NCBI GenBank assembly: GCA_025360965.1
Contig: JANYBC010000228.1
Coordinates: forward strand, 1 to 63,168
Direction: 5' to 3'
Source of the DNA: Anaeromyxobacter sp.
Lineage (GTDB): Bacteria > Myxococcota > Myxococcia > Myxococcales > Anaeromyxobacteraceae
DNA length: 63,168 nt
The notes beneath the pieces were generated by a model. The model saw only the letters and a list, made by a program, of their open reading frames with translations, was not told the DNA's origin and searched no databases. The position numbers and the translations under genes are program-made. The first letter of the stretch is position 1, and every line of letters begins with the position of its first letter. Below are positions 51,563 through 63,168 of this stretch, in pieces.

Positions 51563-51591
51563 ATGTAACACCCTCCCTTCGCGGGTGTAAA
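51563..51591 (-). promoter_or_regulatory. Candidate icd promoter with overlapping inverted repeat
   Basis: Minus strand TTTACA (51591-51586), 17-base spacer, TTACAT (51568-51563). The inverted repeat ACACCC-N9-GGGTGT (51568-51588) lies within it, so a repressor bound there would block polymerase. The -10 is a modest match. Confidence 0.45.
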
Positions 51592-51691
51592 GCACCAGAT
51601 CGCTGGAGGTGTCTGAAACTTCAAGGGATTGTGCGGACTCGTGCGGTCGACTATCGGCCGGCCGCGGTCGCCGCTCGCGCCGCCCAGGCCT

Positions 51692-52354
51692 TCATCGGGT
51701 CAGGTCGCGATAGGAACCCAAGTGAAGACCTGCACTTCTGAGCAGGTCACGCACCCTGGAACTCCGCAGAGCGGCCCACTCCACTTCACGCTCGGCGCCG
51801 AAGCTGGTCCTTGCGTGGCTCGGCGCGTGGCCCGGGTGGGCCATCAGCTCGGTGGTCCCCTCCCCGACCTGCGCCAGCGCTTCGAGCAGCCGCTCCTCGG
51901 TCCAGGCCGGGCGAAGCGCGGCGTCCCCGAGGAAGGCGTCGGCGGTGGCCAGGCCGGCCCGGCGCAGGGCCTGGCGCATGGCCGGGTCGATGGACCGGAC
52001 CGGCAGGCCGAGCCCGCTGGCCACGCGCACCACCGCGACGAACGGTCCTGGAGCGGCATGGGCGTGCCGGTGGCTGTCGAGGTGGCTGGGGAGCGCGCCG
52101 CGCAGCTCGACGAAGCGGTCAACCTGCCGGCGCAGCGTCGCCTCGGAGGCGTTGGCGTCACCGGCCGGGTCGAGCACCGCGTGGAGGCCGAGCACCAGCG
52201 TGGCCGGCGCTGCTCGCAGGGCCGCCCCGGCGAAGGGGGTCTCCACCATGGCGGTGGCCGAGCTGACGATGCCGCCGGCGTGGGCCTCGAGGATGCCGCG
52301 GTCGATCTCGGGATCGTAGCCGAGGTCGTCTGCATTGACGATCAGCCGCCGCAT
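51692..52354 (-). CDS. ChbG/YdjC (HpnK)-type carbohydrate deacetylase
   Basis: 220 residues. Family start [11 protein letters not shown] with the metal Asp pair, [13 protein letters not shown] with metal His residues, and the late LMAHPGH motif. Removes acetyl groups from N-acetylated sugars such as diacetylchitobiose-6-phosphate; HpnK acts in hopanoid synthesis. Shorter than most (about 250). ATG 52354, 10 bases after the unknown gene. Confidence 0.88.
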   Translation of the reverse strand: MRRLIVNADDLGYDPEIDRGILEAHAGGIVSSATAMVETPFAGAALRAAPATLVLGLHAVLDPAGDANASEATLRRQVDRFVELRGALPSHLDSHRHAHAAPGPFVAVVRVASGLGLPVRSIDPAMRQALRRAGLATADAFLGDAALRPAWTEERLLEALAQVGEGTTELMAHPGHAPSHARTSFGAEREVEWAALRSSRVRDLLRSAGLHLGSYRDLTR

Positions 52355-52364
52355 GGCCGGCCGA

Positions 52365-53048
52365 TCAGCGACGGACCACCAGGCGCGGGGTGATGGCGCG
52401 CGGCTCGGCCGTGAAGTCGTAGATCGCTTCGAGCTTGACGTTCCGGTACCGCTCCAGCTTGAAGGCCATGCGGGAGAGCGTGGCCAGGAACGACCCCGGG
52501 TCGGGCCGCCCGGCCTTGCCGGCCAGCTTCTTGAGCCGCTTCACCTCGGCCAGGATCAACCCTTGCGCCTCGCGCGGGTGGTAGAGGAAGGCGCCGGAGA
52601 AGACCAGCTGGCCTTCGAAGGGGAGCAGCCGGGCCTCCAGCAGGTCGCCCCGCTCCAGCCCGACCACCTGCCGCCGCTCGGCCACCGCGAGCCGCTCGCC
52701 GGTGAAGACGTCGGCCACGGTTACCTGCCCGGGCTGCAGCTTCTTCACCTCGAACAGGCCGCGCCGCTGGGCCACCAGCCCGGCCAGCGTGGCGTGGTCG
52801 GCGGGAAGCAGGCCAGCCCCCTCGGCGGCGAGGAAGCGCTCCAGCGTGGTCGGCGCCATCGGCGTCGGGCGCCACTCGTAGACGTAGAAGTCGAGCATGC
52901 CGTTCATGCGCCGCTCGTAGGACTGGTCCTCCTCGTGCGGCTCCCCGTACCGGCCGAAGTGGTCGGCGCGGGCCGCCAGCAGGTCGGCCTGGCGGCTCGC
53001 CGCGGTCGCCCACGAGAGGAGCCGCTCGTGGAGCTCCGGCAGCGTCAT
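52365..53048 (-). CDS. Unknown protein translationally coupled to carA
   Basis: 227 residues, soluble, no recognised family. The N-terminus has a helical region with [28 protein letters not shown], the middle is strand-rich ([49 protein letters not shown]), and a C-terminal helix ends [17 protein letters not shown]. Its ATG overlaps the carA stop by 4 bases. Codon use matches the neighbours. No basis for a function. Confidence 0.8.
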   Translation of the reverse strand: MTLPELHERLLSWATAASRQADLLAARADHFGRYGEPHEEDQSYERRMNGMLDFYVYEWRPTPMAPTTLERFLAAEGAGLLPADHATLAGLVAQRRGLFEVKKLQPGQVTVADVFTGERLAVAERRQVVGLERGDLLEARLLPFEGQLVFSGAFLYHPREAQGLILAEVKRLKKLAGKAGRPDPGSFLATLSRMAFKLERYRNVKLEAIYDFTAEPRAITPRLVVRR

Positions 53049-54169
53049 CGCGGCGACTGCTCCATCAGCTTGACGAACCGGCCGAAGATGGCGCGGGCGT
53101 CGTGCGGCCCCGGCGACGCCTCGGGGTGGTACTGGACGCTGAAGGCCGGCGCGTCGAGCACCTCGATCCCCTCCACCGTCCCGTCGTTCAGGTTGAGGTG
53201 GGTGACCCGGGCGCGCTTCCCCAGCGACTTCTCGTCGACGGCGAAGCCGTGGTTCTGGACGGTGATGTCGACCTTGCCGGTGGCCAGGTCCTTGACCGGC
53301 TGGTTGGCGCCGCGGTGGCCGAACTTGAGCTTGTAGGTGCTGGCGCCGATCGCCAGCGAGAGGATCTGGTGGCCGAGGCAGATTCCGAAGACCGGCACCT
53401 TGCCGAGCAGCGCCGCCACCGTCTGGCGGGCGCCGACCACCGCGGCAGGATCTCCCGGGCCGTTGGTGAGGAAGATGCCATCCGGCTTCAAGGCCAGGGC
53501 CTCGGCGGCGGAGGTGCTGCTCGGCACCACGGTGATGCGGCAGCCCTGCTCGGCCAGCAGCCGCAGCATGGCCCGCTTCAGCCCCCAGTCGTAGGCCACC
53601 ACGTGGTGGCGCGGCCTGCCCAGCGCCACGCGCTCGCCGTCGGTCCAGGCGTCGGCGCCGGTCTCCTGCCACTGGTAGCTGGTCCTCGTGGAGATGCGCG
53701 TGGCGAGGTCTTGCCCCTCCATCCCGGGGAGGGCGCGGGCCCGCGCCACCAGCTCGGCGGCGCTGCCGGTCGAGGAGATGATCCCCATCTGCGCGCCCTG
53801 GGTCCGCAGGTGGCGGACCAGGCGGCGAGTGTCGATGCCTGCGAGGCCGACCACCTGGCGCCGCTTCAGCCAGCCGTCGAGGCTCTCCTGGGCCCGGAAG
53901 CTGGACGGCACCTCGGCGTGGTGCCGCGCGATGAAGGCGGTGGCGTGGACCCGCTCCGACTCGTCGTCAGCCGCCGTGCACCCGGTGTTCCCCTGCTCCG
54001 GGTAGGTCATGCAGACCATCTGCCCGACGTAGGAGGGGTCGGTCAGGATCTCCTGGTAGCCGGTGAGCGAGGTGTTGAAGACCACCTCGCCGGTGGCCTC
54101 GCCGGGCGCGCCGAAGCCGGTGCCCTCGAAGGTGGTGCCGTCCGCCAACGCCAGGATGGCCTTGCCCAT
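53045..54169 (-). CDS. carA: Carbamoyl-phosphate synthase small (glutaminase) subunit
   Basis: 374 residues. Hydrolyses glutamine and hands ammonia to CarB. Class-I glutaminase triad: Cys in [10 protein letters not shown], His and Glu in [14 protein letters not shown]-terminal [32 protein letters not shown]. carB is not in the window. ATG 54169 overlaps the pyrC stop by one base. Confidence 0.97.
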   Translation of the reverse strand: MGKAILALADGTTFEGTGFGAPGEATGEVVFNTSLTGYQEILTDPSYVGQMVCMTYPEQGNTGCTAADDESERVHATAFIARHHAEVPSSFRAQESLDGWLKRRQVVGLAGIDTRRLVRHLRTQGAQMGIISSTGSAAELVARARALPGMEGQDLATRISTRTSYQWQETGADAWTDGERVALGRPRHHVVAYDWGLKRAMLRLLAEQGCRITVVPSSTSAAEALALKPDGIFLTNGPGDPAAVVGARQTVAALLGKVPVFGICLGHQILSLAIGASTYKLKFGHRGANQPVKDLATGKVDITVQNHGFAVDEKSLGKRARVTHLNLNDGTVEGIEVLDAPAFSVQYHPEASPGPHDARAIFGRFVKLMEQSPR

Positions 54170-55467
54170 CACGTCTCCTTGCCGCCCTCGTGGACCAGCC
54201 GCCCGCCGACGATGGCGTGCGTGCAGCGGCCGGTGAGGCGCCGCTTCTTCCACGGGGAGTTGGTGCTCTTCGAGTGGAGCGATCCGGCCGAGCAGAGCCA
54301 CTCGGCGCCGGGATCGAGAATGGCCAGGTCGGCCGGGTCTCCGGGGGCCAGCCGGCCACCGGGCAGGCCGAAGGCGCGGGCCGGCGAGCTGGTCAAGGCC
54401 TCGATGAGGCGCCGCTCGGTGAGCTGGCCCGCCTTGACGAGGGCCAGGCAGACCGGGAAGGCGGTCTCCAGCCCGACGATGCCGTTGAGGGCGGCGTCGA
54501 ACTCGACCTCCTTCTCGACTGGCGAGTGCGGGGCGTGGTCGGTGGCGATGCAGTCGAGGGTGCCGTCGGCCAGCCCCTCCACGCAGGCGGCCACGTCGGC
54601 ACGGGAGCGGAGCGGCGGGCTCATCTTGAAGTCGGTCGAGTAGCCGGAGGCCGCCACGTCCTCGTCGGTGAGCGAGAGGTGATGCGGGGTGACCTCCGCG
54701 GTGACCGGGAGGCCGCGCCGCTTGGCCTCGCGGACCGCGCGCACCGTGCCGGCCGAGGAGGCGTGGGCGATGTGGAGCCGCCCTCCGGTCAGCTCCGCCA
54801 GGGCGATGTCCCGCAGCACCATGACCTCCTCGGCCTGCCCGGGGATCCCCTTGAGGCCGAGGCGCGTCGATGAGGCGCCCTCGTGCATCACGCCCTTGCC
54901 GACCAGCGCCAGGTCCTCCTCGTGCACGGTGAGCGGCAGCTTGAAGGCCTGGGCGTACTCGAGGGCGCGGCGCATCAGCGCTGACGACATGACCGGCTTC
55001 CCGTCGTCGGAGAGCGCCACGCAGCCCCCGGCCTTGAGCTCGCCGTACTCGGCCAGCTCCTCGCCCTTGGAGCCCTTGGAGATGCAGCCGCAGGGGTAGA
55101 CGCGGGCCAGCCCGGCCGCGGCGGCCCGGGCCAGGATCAGCTCGGTGACCGCCAGGGTGTCGTTGACCGGAGTGGTGTTGGGCATGCAGACGATGGAGGT
55201 GAAGCCGCCGGCCACCGCCGCGCGCGCCCCGGTCGCCACCGTCTCCTTGTACTCCTGCCCCGGCTCGCGCAGGTGGACGTGGAGGTCGATGAAGCCGGGC
55301 GTCACCCACCTGCCGGCGGCGTCGATGACCGTGGCGCCGGGCACCTGCGCCACCCGCTCGGCCACCTCCGCGACCTTCCCGTCGCGCAGCAGCACGGTCC
55401 GGACCCCGTCGACACCCGAGGCCGGATCGATGACCCGCCCGCCTGCGATGATGATCACGTTGCTCAC
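54169..55467 (-). CDS. pyrC: Dihydroorotase
   Basis: 432 residues, class I (long) dihydroorotase of the amidohydrolase superfamily. Metal ligands in [10 protein letters not shown] and in [10 protein letters not shown]. Forms dihydroorotate from carbamoyl aspartate. GTG 55467 overlaps the pyrB stop by 4 bases (GTGA). Class I enzymes often bind PyrB, in agreement with the gene order. Confidence 0.96.
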   Translation of the reverse strand: MSNVIIIAGGRVIDPASGVDGVRTVLLRDGKVAEVAERVAQVPGATVIDAAGRWVTPGFIDLHVHLREPGQEYKETVATGARAAVAGGFTSIVCMPNTTPVNDTLAVTELILARAAAAGLARVYPCGCISKGSKGEELAEYGELKAGGCVALSDDGKPVMSSALMRRALEYAQAFKLPLTVHEEDLALVGKGVMHEGASSTRLGLKGIPGQAEEVMVLRDIALAELTGGRLHIAHASSAGTVRAVREAKRRGLPVTAEVTPHHLSLTDEDVAASGYSTDFKMSPPLRSRADVAACVEGLADGTLDCIATDHAPHSPVEKEVEFDAALNGIVGLETAFPVCLALVKAGQLTERRLIEALTSSPARAFGLPGGRLAPGDPADLAILDPGAEWLCSAGSLHSKSTNSPWKKRRLTGRCTHAIVGGRLVHEGGKET

Positions 55468-56405
55468 GCCTTGGCCTCCGCGGGATCGCCGCCGGCGAGG
55501 AGGTAGAGGATCGCCATGCGGACCGCAACCCCGTTCTGCACCTGGTCGAGGATGACGCTGTGCGGCCCGTCGGCGACGTCGGGAGAAAGCTCGACGCCGC
55601 GGTTGATGGGGCCGGGGTGGAGGATCAGCGCCGATGGCTTGAGCCAGTCCGCCGCCTTCCTGGCGTTCAGCCCCCAGAGCCGCGAGTACTCACGGGTGTT
55701 CGGGATGAGCGGGTCGCCGATGCGCTCGTGCTGGATCCGCAGCATGACCACGGCGTCGGCCCCCTCGACGGCGGTGCGCAGGTCGTGGGTCACGGTGCAG
55801 CCCATCTGCTCGACCCCGGCCGGGATCATGGTGGGCGGCCCGCAGAGCCGGACCGTGGTGCCCAGCTTGGTGAAGGCGTGGAGGTCGGAGCGGGCCACGC
55901 GGCTGTGGCTGATGTCACCGACGATGGCGAGGGTCTTGCCCTCCAGCGACCCGAGCCGCTCGCGGATCGTGAAGCAGTCGAGCAGTCCCTGGGTGGGGTG
56001 CTCGTGGGCCCCGTCGCCGGCCGAGACCACGGCGCAGTTGACGTGCTGGGCCACCAGGCCGGGCGCGCCGCCCGCCGAGTGGCGGATCACCAGCACGTCG
56101 GGGCGCATGGCCTCCAGGTTGCGTGCGGTGTCGACCAGGGTCTCGCCCTTGGTCACCGAGGAGCTGGCCGAGGTCCAGTTGAGGGCGTCGGCAGAGAGCA
56201 CCTTGGCGGCGATCTCGAACGAGCTCCTGGTCCGGGTGGAGGCCTCGAAGAAGAGGTTGACGACCGACTTGCCGCGCAGGCTCGGCACCTTCTTGATGGG
56301 CCGCAGCAGGACCTCCTTCATCGAGACCGCCAGGTCGAGCACCAGCAGCAGCTCCTCCCGGGAGAAGTCCTCCAGCGCGATGCAGTGTCTCTGTCGCCCG
56401 ATCAC
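55464..56405 (-). CDS. pyrB: Aspartate carbamoyltransferase, catalytic subunit
   Basis: 313 residues. First committed step of pyrimidine synthesis. Carbamoyl-phosphate loop STRTRSSFE and the aspartate-site region HPGPINRG are present, with HPTQGLLD in between. No pyrI regulatory chain adjacent. GTG 56405 overlaps the pyrR stop by 4 bases. Confidence 0.97.
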   Translation of the reverse strand: MIGRQRHCIALEDFSREELLLVLDLAVSMKEVLLRPIKKVPSLRGKSVVNLFFEASTRTRSSFEIAAKVLSADALNWTSASSSVTKGETLVDTARNLEAMRPDVLVIRHSAGGAPGLVAQHVNCAVVSAGDGAHEHPTQGLLDCFTIRERLGSLEGKTLAIVGDISHSRVARSDLHAFTKLGTTVRLCGPPTMIPAGVEQMGCTVTHDLRTAVEGADAVVMLRIQHERIGDPLIPNTREYSRLWGLNARKAADWLKPSALILHPGPINRGVELSPDVADGPHSVILDQVQNGVAVRMAILYLLAGGDPAEAKA

Positions 56406-56938
56406 CGCGGCCTCCTCGTGCTGATCACCACCGCATCCTCGGCGGCCCCGTCCTCTCGCAGCGTCACCTGGACGTCCTGCCCGTCCGGCACGGCCAGGGT
56501 GGCGCCGACGAAGTCGGCCGCGATGGGCAGCTCGTGGCCGCCCCGGTCGACCAGCACCGCCAGCCAGACCCGCTTCGGCCGTCCGAAGTCGACCAGCTCG
56601 TCGAGCGCGGCCCGCACCGTCCGGCCGGTGTAGAGCACGTCGTCCACCAGCAGCACCGTCTTGCCTTCGACCGGGAAGCGGATGTCGGTCGGACCGACCA
56701 CCGGCACGGCGCCGTGGGCGGCCAGGTCGTCGCGGTAGAGGGCGATGTCGAGGGTGCCGTGAGGCGCCGGCCGGCCGAGCCGGCGGGCCAGGTCGGCCCT
56801 CAGCCTGGCGGCCAGGTGGACCCCGCCGCGCCGGATGCCGACGATGGCCAGGGCCTCGGCGGCGCCGACGGCGGTGGCCCGGGCCGCGATCTCCCCCCCG
56901 AGCCGCGTGATGACCTGCTCGATCTGCTGCGAGTTCAT
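56402..56938 (-). CDS. pyrR: PyrR bifunctional regulator/uracil phosphoribosyltransferase
   Basis: 178 residues. PRPP-binding loop VLLVDDVLYTGRTVRAALDEL and GIRRGGVHLA are diagnostic. In firmicutes PyrR binds pyr mRNA leaders. Here the only upstream gap is 22 bases and shows no anti-terminator, so RNA-based control of this operon is not evident; it may act in trans or only as an enzyme. ATG 56938 sits right after a GGGGGAGG run. Confidence 0.94.
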   Translation of the reverse strand: MNSQQIEQVITRLGGEIAARATAVGAAEALAIVGIRRGGVHLAARLRADLARRLGRPAPHGTLDIALYRDDLAAHGAVPVVGPTDIRFPVEGKTVLLVDDVLYTGRTVRAALDELVDFGRPKRVWLAVLVDRGGHELPIAADFVGATLAVPDGQDVQVTLREDGAAEDAVVISTRRPR

Positions 56939-56960
56939 GCCTCCCCCGTGCTTCGGCGCC

Positions 56961-57422
56961 TCACCACCTGGCGGGCTGGATTTCCTGGGTCCGGTCGACG
57001 ACGAAGGTCTTCTCGGTGAACCGATCCAGCAGCGGGAAGTAGACGCTGGTGGTGTAGACGAAGGCGACATGGAGGGTAGGCGGTGACACCGAGACGTTCC
57101 GCTCCCAGGTGACGTCCTCGGGCCGCACCTCGACCGCCGGCACCATCGCGATGGTGCCGTCCCCCGCCGGTGACTTGACCGTGGCGAGGCCGGCCAGCTT
57201 GTGGCACATCCCCTGGATCAGCCCCTCGTCGTCCCTGTTGTGGATCGACTTGTTGGAGAACTCGGTGACCACCACGCCGGCCTCGTAGCGCAGCAGGTAG
57301 ACCTGCCCCCAGACCACGGCCAGGTAGCCGCCGGCCAGCAGCGACGCTAGCAGCACCATGGTGACCCAAGAGGTCTCACCGCGCTCCGAGGGGCGCAGGC
57401 GAGGGGAGGCGGAGGGGGGCAT
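56961..57422 (-). CDS. Single-pass membrane protein of unknown function
   Basis: 153 residues: short basic cytoplasmic N-terminus, one transmembrane helix (about 20-45, VTMVLLASLLAGGYLAVVWGQVYLL), then a periplasmic domain of about 110 residues with two cysteine-poor beta-rich halves. No family recognised. Placed between lepB (18-base gap) and pyrR (22-base gap), in the same operon. Confidence 0.75.
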   Translation of the reverse strand: MPPSASPRLRPSERGETSWVTMVLLASLLAGGYLAVVWGQVYLLRYEAGVVVTEFSNKSIHNRDDEGLIQGMCHKLAGLATVKSPAGDGTIAMVPAVEVRPEDVTWERNVSVSPPTLHVAFVYTTSVYFPLLDRFTEKTFVVDRTQEIQPARW

Positions 57423-57440
57423 CGGGGAACGCTTGTACCG

Positions 57441-58256
57441 CTACTCGACAGGTTTGAGAAGTCGGTCGATCCGCACGCCCTGGCCGGTCGAGGAGCCGAA
57501 CCACCAGCCCTCCGGCCCCCAGCTCCAGCCGACCAGCGCCACCCGCCCGATCAGGTCCGACTCCGCCACCTGCCAGCCGCCGTCCCGGCCGTCGCTGGAG
57601 CGGTCGCGGTTGTCTCCGACGACGAAGACGTGCCCCCGCCGAACCGGGCCGAACGGCCCCTCCCCTCGCCCGGCCCGCACCCGCCGGCACTGCAGCAGCT
57701 CGTGGCCTACCGCTCCGGCGGTGGCCCCCCGGCTCCAGGCCTCGGCCTGCCCCTCCGGGCCGTCCGCGATCTCGCCGACCAGCGGGCCGAGCGCCAGCAT
57801 CTCCCGGAAGCGGCGGCAGGTGTCGGTGCGGCGAGCCCGGCTGGCCTGGTCCCGCTCCTGGTAGCTGAACTCGCCCGCGGGGAGGCGGGGCTGGGCCACG
57901 CCGCCGATGAAGAGCAACTGCTCGCGCAGCTCGACCACGTCCCCGGCCACTCCGATGACCCGCCGGACCGTGAGCCTGGAGCGGTCGCGCGGGTCGCTGA
58001 AGACCACCACATCGCCCCGCCGGGGGCTGGCGAGGGGGAGCAGCGTCAGGTCGATGAAGGGGAGCTTGAGCCCGTAGGCGAGCCGGGAGACGGCCAGGAC
58101 GTCCCCCTCCAGCAGGGTCGGCGCCATCGACCCCCCGGTGACGGTGAAGGTCTCCGCCACCGTGCCCCGCAGCAGCAGCGCCCCGACCAGCACCGCCAGG
58201 ATGGTGCGGAGCAGCTCCCCGGAGGGAGACGGCGCGGCGCCACGCCGCCCCGCCAC
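57441..58256 (-). CDS. lepB: Signal peptidase I family protein, catalytic Lys position is Arg
   Basis: 271 residues. One N-terminal membrane helix (about 16-36), nucleophile Ser43 in TGGSMAPTL, box with RRGDVVVFSDP, then LTVRRVIGVAGD, and the C-terminal VFVVGDNRDRSSDGR. In LepB enzymes the general base is the Lys of (I/V)KR in front of the (V/I)(V/I)GxPGD motif (Lys145 in E. coli). Here that position is Arg98 (codon CGG at 57963-57965). An extra loop (about 125-185) lies before the last motif. Either it is inactive, uses another base, or another copy does the main work. Start is 3 bases after lepA. Confidence 0.88.
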   Translation of the reverse strand: MAGRRGAAPSPSGELLRTILAVLVGALLLRGTVAETFTVTGGSMAPTLLEGDVLAVSRLAYGLKLPFIDLTLLPLASPRRGDVVVFSDPRDRSRLTVRRVIGVAGDVVELREQLLFIGGVAQPRLPAGEFSYQERDQASRARRTDTCRRFREMLALGPLVGEIADGPEGQAEAWSRGATAGAVGHELLQCRRVRAGRGEGPFGPVRRGHVFVVGDNRDRSSDGRDGGWQVAESDLIGRVALVGWSWGPEGWWFGSSTGQGVRIDRLLKPVE

Positions 58257-58259
58257 CGG

Positions 58260-60065
<1,806 letters not shown>

Positions 60066-60224
60066 GTGGGAGCGGGCTTGTAACATGCGCCGGTGGCGTG
60101 AAGCCACGCCCGGGAACCCCTTCGAGGCTCGCGGAACGCCGGTGTCAAGGACCAACTGCCGATATCGGATGCCCCATAGGGGGATTTTGCCCGAACTGCC
60201 CGTATCTTGTGGTCTTTGTCGTGT

Positions 60225-60244
60225 ACCATACTACAGGTAGTGGT
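60225..60244. promoter_or_regulatory. Inverted repeat upstream of the nrdJ promoter
   Basis: ACCA-TA-CTAC-AG-GTAG-TGGT, an imperfect inverted repeat (2-base bulge), ending 8 bases before the -35 box. Suitable for an activator or repressor. It is not a clear NrdR box. Confidence 0.4.
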
Positions 60245-60251
60245 CATATCG

Positions 60252-60279
60252 TTGACACCCACACCGCTCTTGCTAGATT
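60252..60279 (+). promoter_or_regulatory. Sigma-70-type promoter of nrdJ
   Basis: TTGACA (60252-60257), 16-base spacer, TAGATT (60274-60279). Predicted start near 60286, giving an untranslated leader of about 215 bases, which is long for this genome. Confidence 0.65.
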
Positions 60280-60500
60280 GCGCGACACGAAACAGCGGGG
60301 CGGGTTGTGTGGAAGAGCGGGCGGCGGGTCGGGCGGCGGGCTTCCAGCGCGAATGGATCGGGCTGTCAGACCACCAAGTTAATCCCCGGTTCACCGAGAC
60401 GGGCCGGCCGGGGAAGTCATCGACGCGCGCACGACCTCCGGGCGCGTGAACGGGAACAGGTGCGCCCGCGGCGGGAGCCGACGGGCGATGGGGCGGACGA

Positions 60501-63168
<2,668 letters not shown>

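Larger units (their letters stand above)
60066..60500. other. Divergent lepA/nrdJ intergenic region
   Basis: 435 bases, clearly lower in GC around 60125-60300. It holds a palindrome CCGATATCGG (60159-60168), a CCCC-ATA-GGGG hairpin followed by ATTTT (60172-60188), a minus-strand TTGACA (60148-60143) that could serve lepA with a poor -10, the inverted repeat at 60225-60244, and the nrdJ promoter. The 220-base stretch from the promoter to nrdJ is GC-rich with no ORF of merit. No cobalamin-riboswitch core was recognised. Confidence 0.55.

Noticed and set aside
60280-60500. Cobalamin riboswitch before nrdJ
   Set aside because: No B12-box (GCCACUG) or supporting pattern seen, although the long leader invites it.

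Overview
The window is a single, densely coded stretch of a very GC-rich chromosome (many GTG starts, few and weak U-tract terminators, long meaningless antisense reading frames). Gene content (alternative complex III, NtrC-type two-component pair, class II ribonucleotide reductase, der-yfgM-bamB block, acyl-CoA degradation genes, HARE-HTH protein) suggests a free-living myxobacterium-like member of the Myxococcota/Deltaproteobacteria, something in the vicinity of Anaeromyxobacter. That placement is an inference from gene content; there is no rRNA in the window. I see no tRNA, rRNA or CRISPR. The only mobile-element trace is a decayed ISNCY-type transposase fragment.

Left part (1-7334): the 3' end of an acyl-CoA dehydrogenase, ribA, a lipoprotein glycosidase-like TIM barrel whose two halves are in the reverse of the usual order (a probable natural circular permutation), a shortened DUF456 protein, the transposase remnant, and a two-component system. 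This is an NtrC-family response regulator with an intact GAFTGA loop and a histidine kinase with a CxxCH haem site in its periplasmic sensor. Divergent from the kinase lies a good sigma-54 promoter (7496-7511) with an inverted repeat about 100 bases upstream.

That promoter precedes a respiratory cluster (7588-16482): a haem-containing beta-barrel protein, a cupredoxin, and actABCDEF encoding a complete alternative complex III (quinol:electron acceptor oxidoreductase). No terminal oxidase is adjacent. An M3 peptidase and a small lipoprotein follow.

From about 19.3 to 60.1 kb almost everything is on the minus strand in long, tightly spaced operons. Reading in the direction of transcription: lepA-lepB-(membrane protein)-pyrR-pyrB-pyrC-carA-(unknown)-chbG; icd-mdh, sucC-sucD, ndk (TCA cycle and nucleotide balance); a CNNM-type membrane protein, rlmN, a PfkB kinase and a metallophosphoesterase; a HARE-HTH/Mrr-like protein followed by two lipoproteins, hom, a YbgC thioesterase and a SRPBCC protein; a 55-residue protein; eno; then thiC, HMG-CoA lyase, enoyl-CoA hydratase, acyl-CoA carboxylase beta, acyl-CoA dehydrogenase, an unknown protein, meaB, rnc and two cyclophilins, ended by a strong hairpin; then era-der and yfgM-bamB-mutT.

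At the right edge a 435-base divergent region with a recognisable sigma-70 promoter leads to nrdJ (class II ribonucleotide reductase), which runs off the end of the window.

The most interesting items are the permuted TM1410-like protein, the haem-sensor/sigma-54 circuit next to the alternative complex III genes, the HARE-HTH/degenerate-Mrr protein with a long charged tail, a signal peptidase I whose general-base lysine position reads arginine, and a histone-like tail on succinyl-CoA synthetase alpha.
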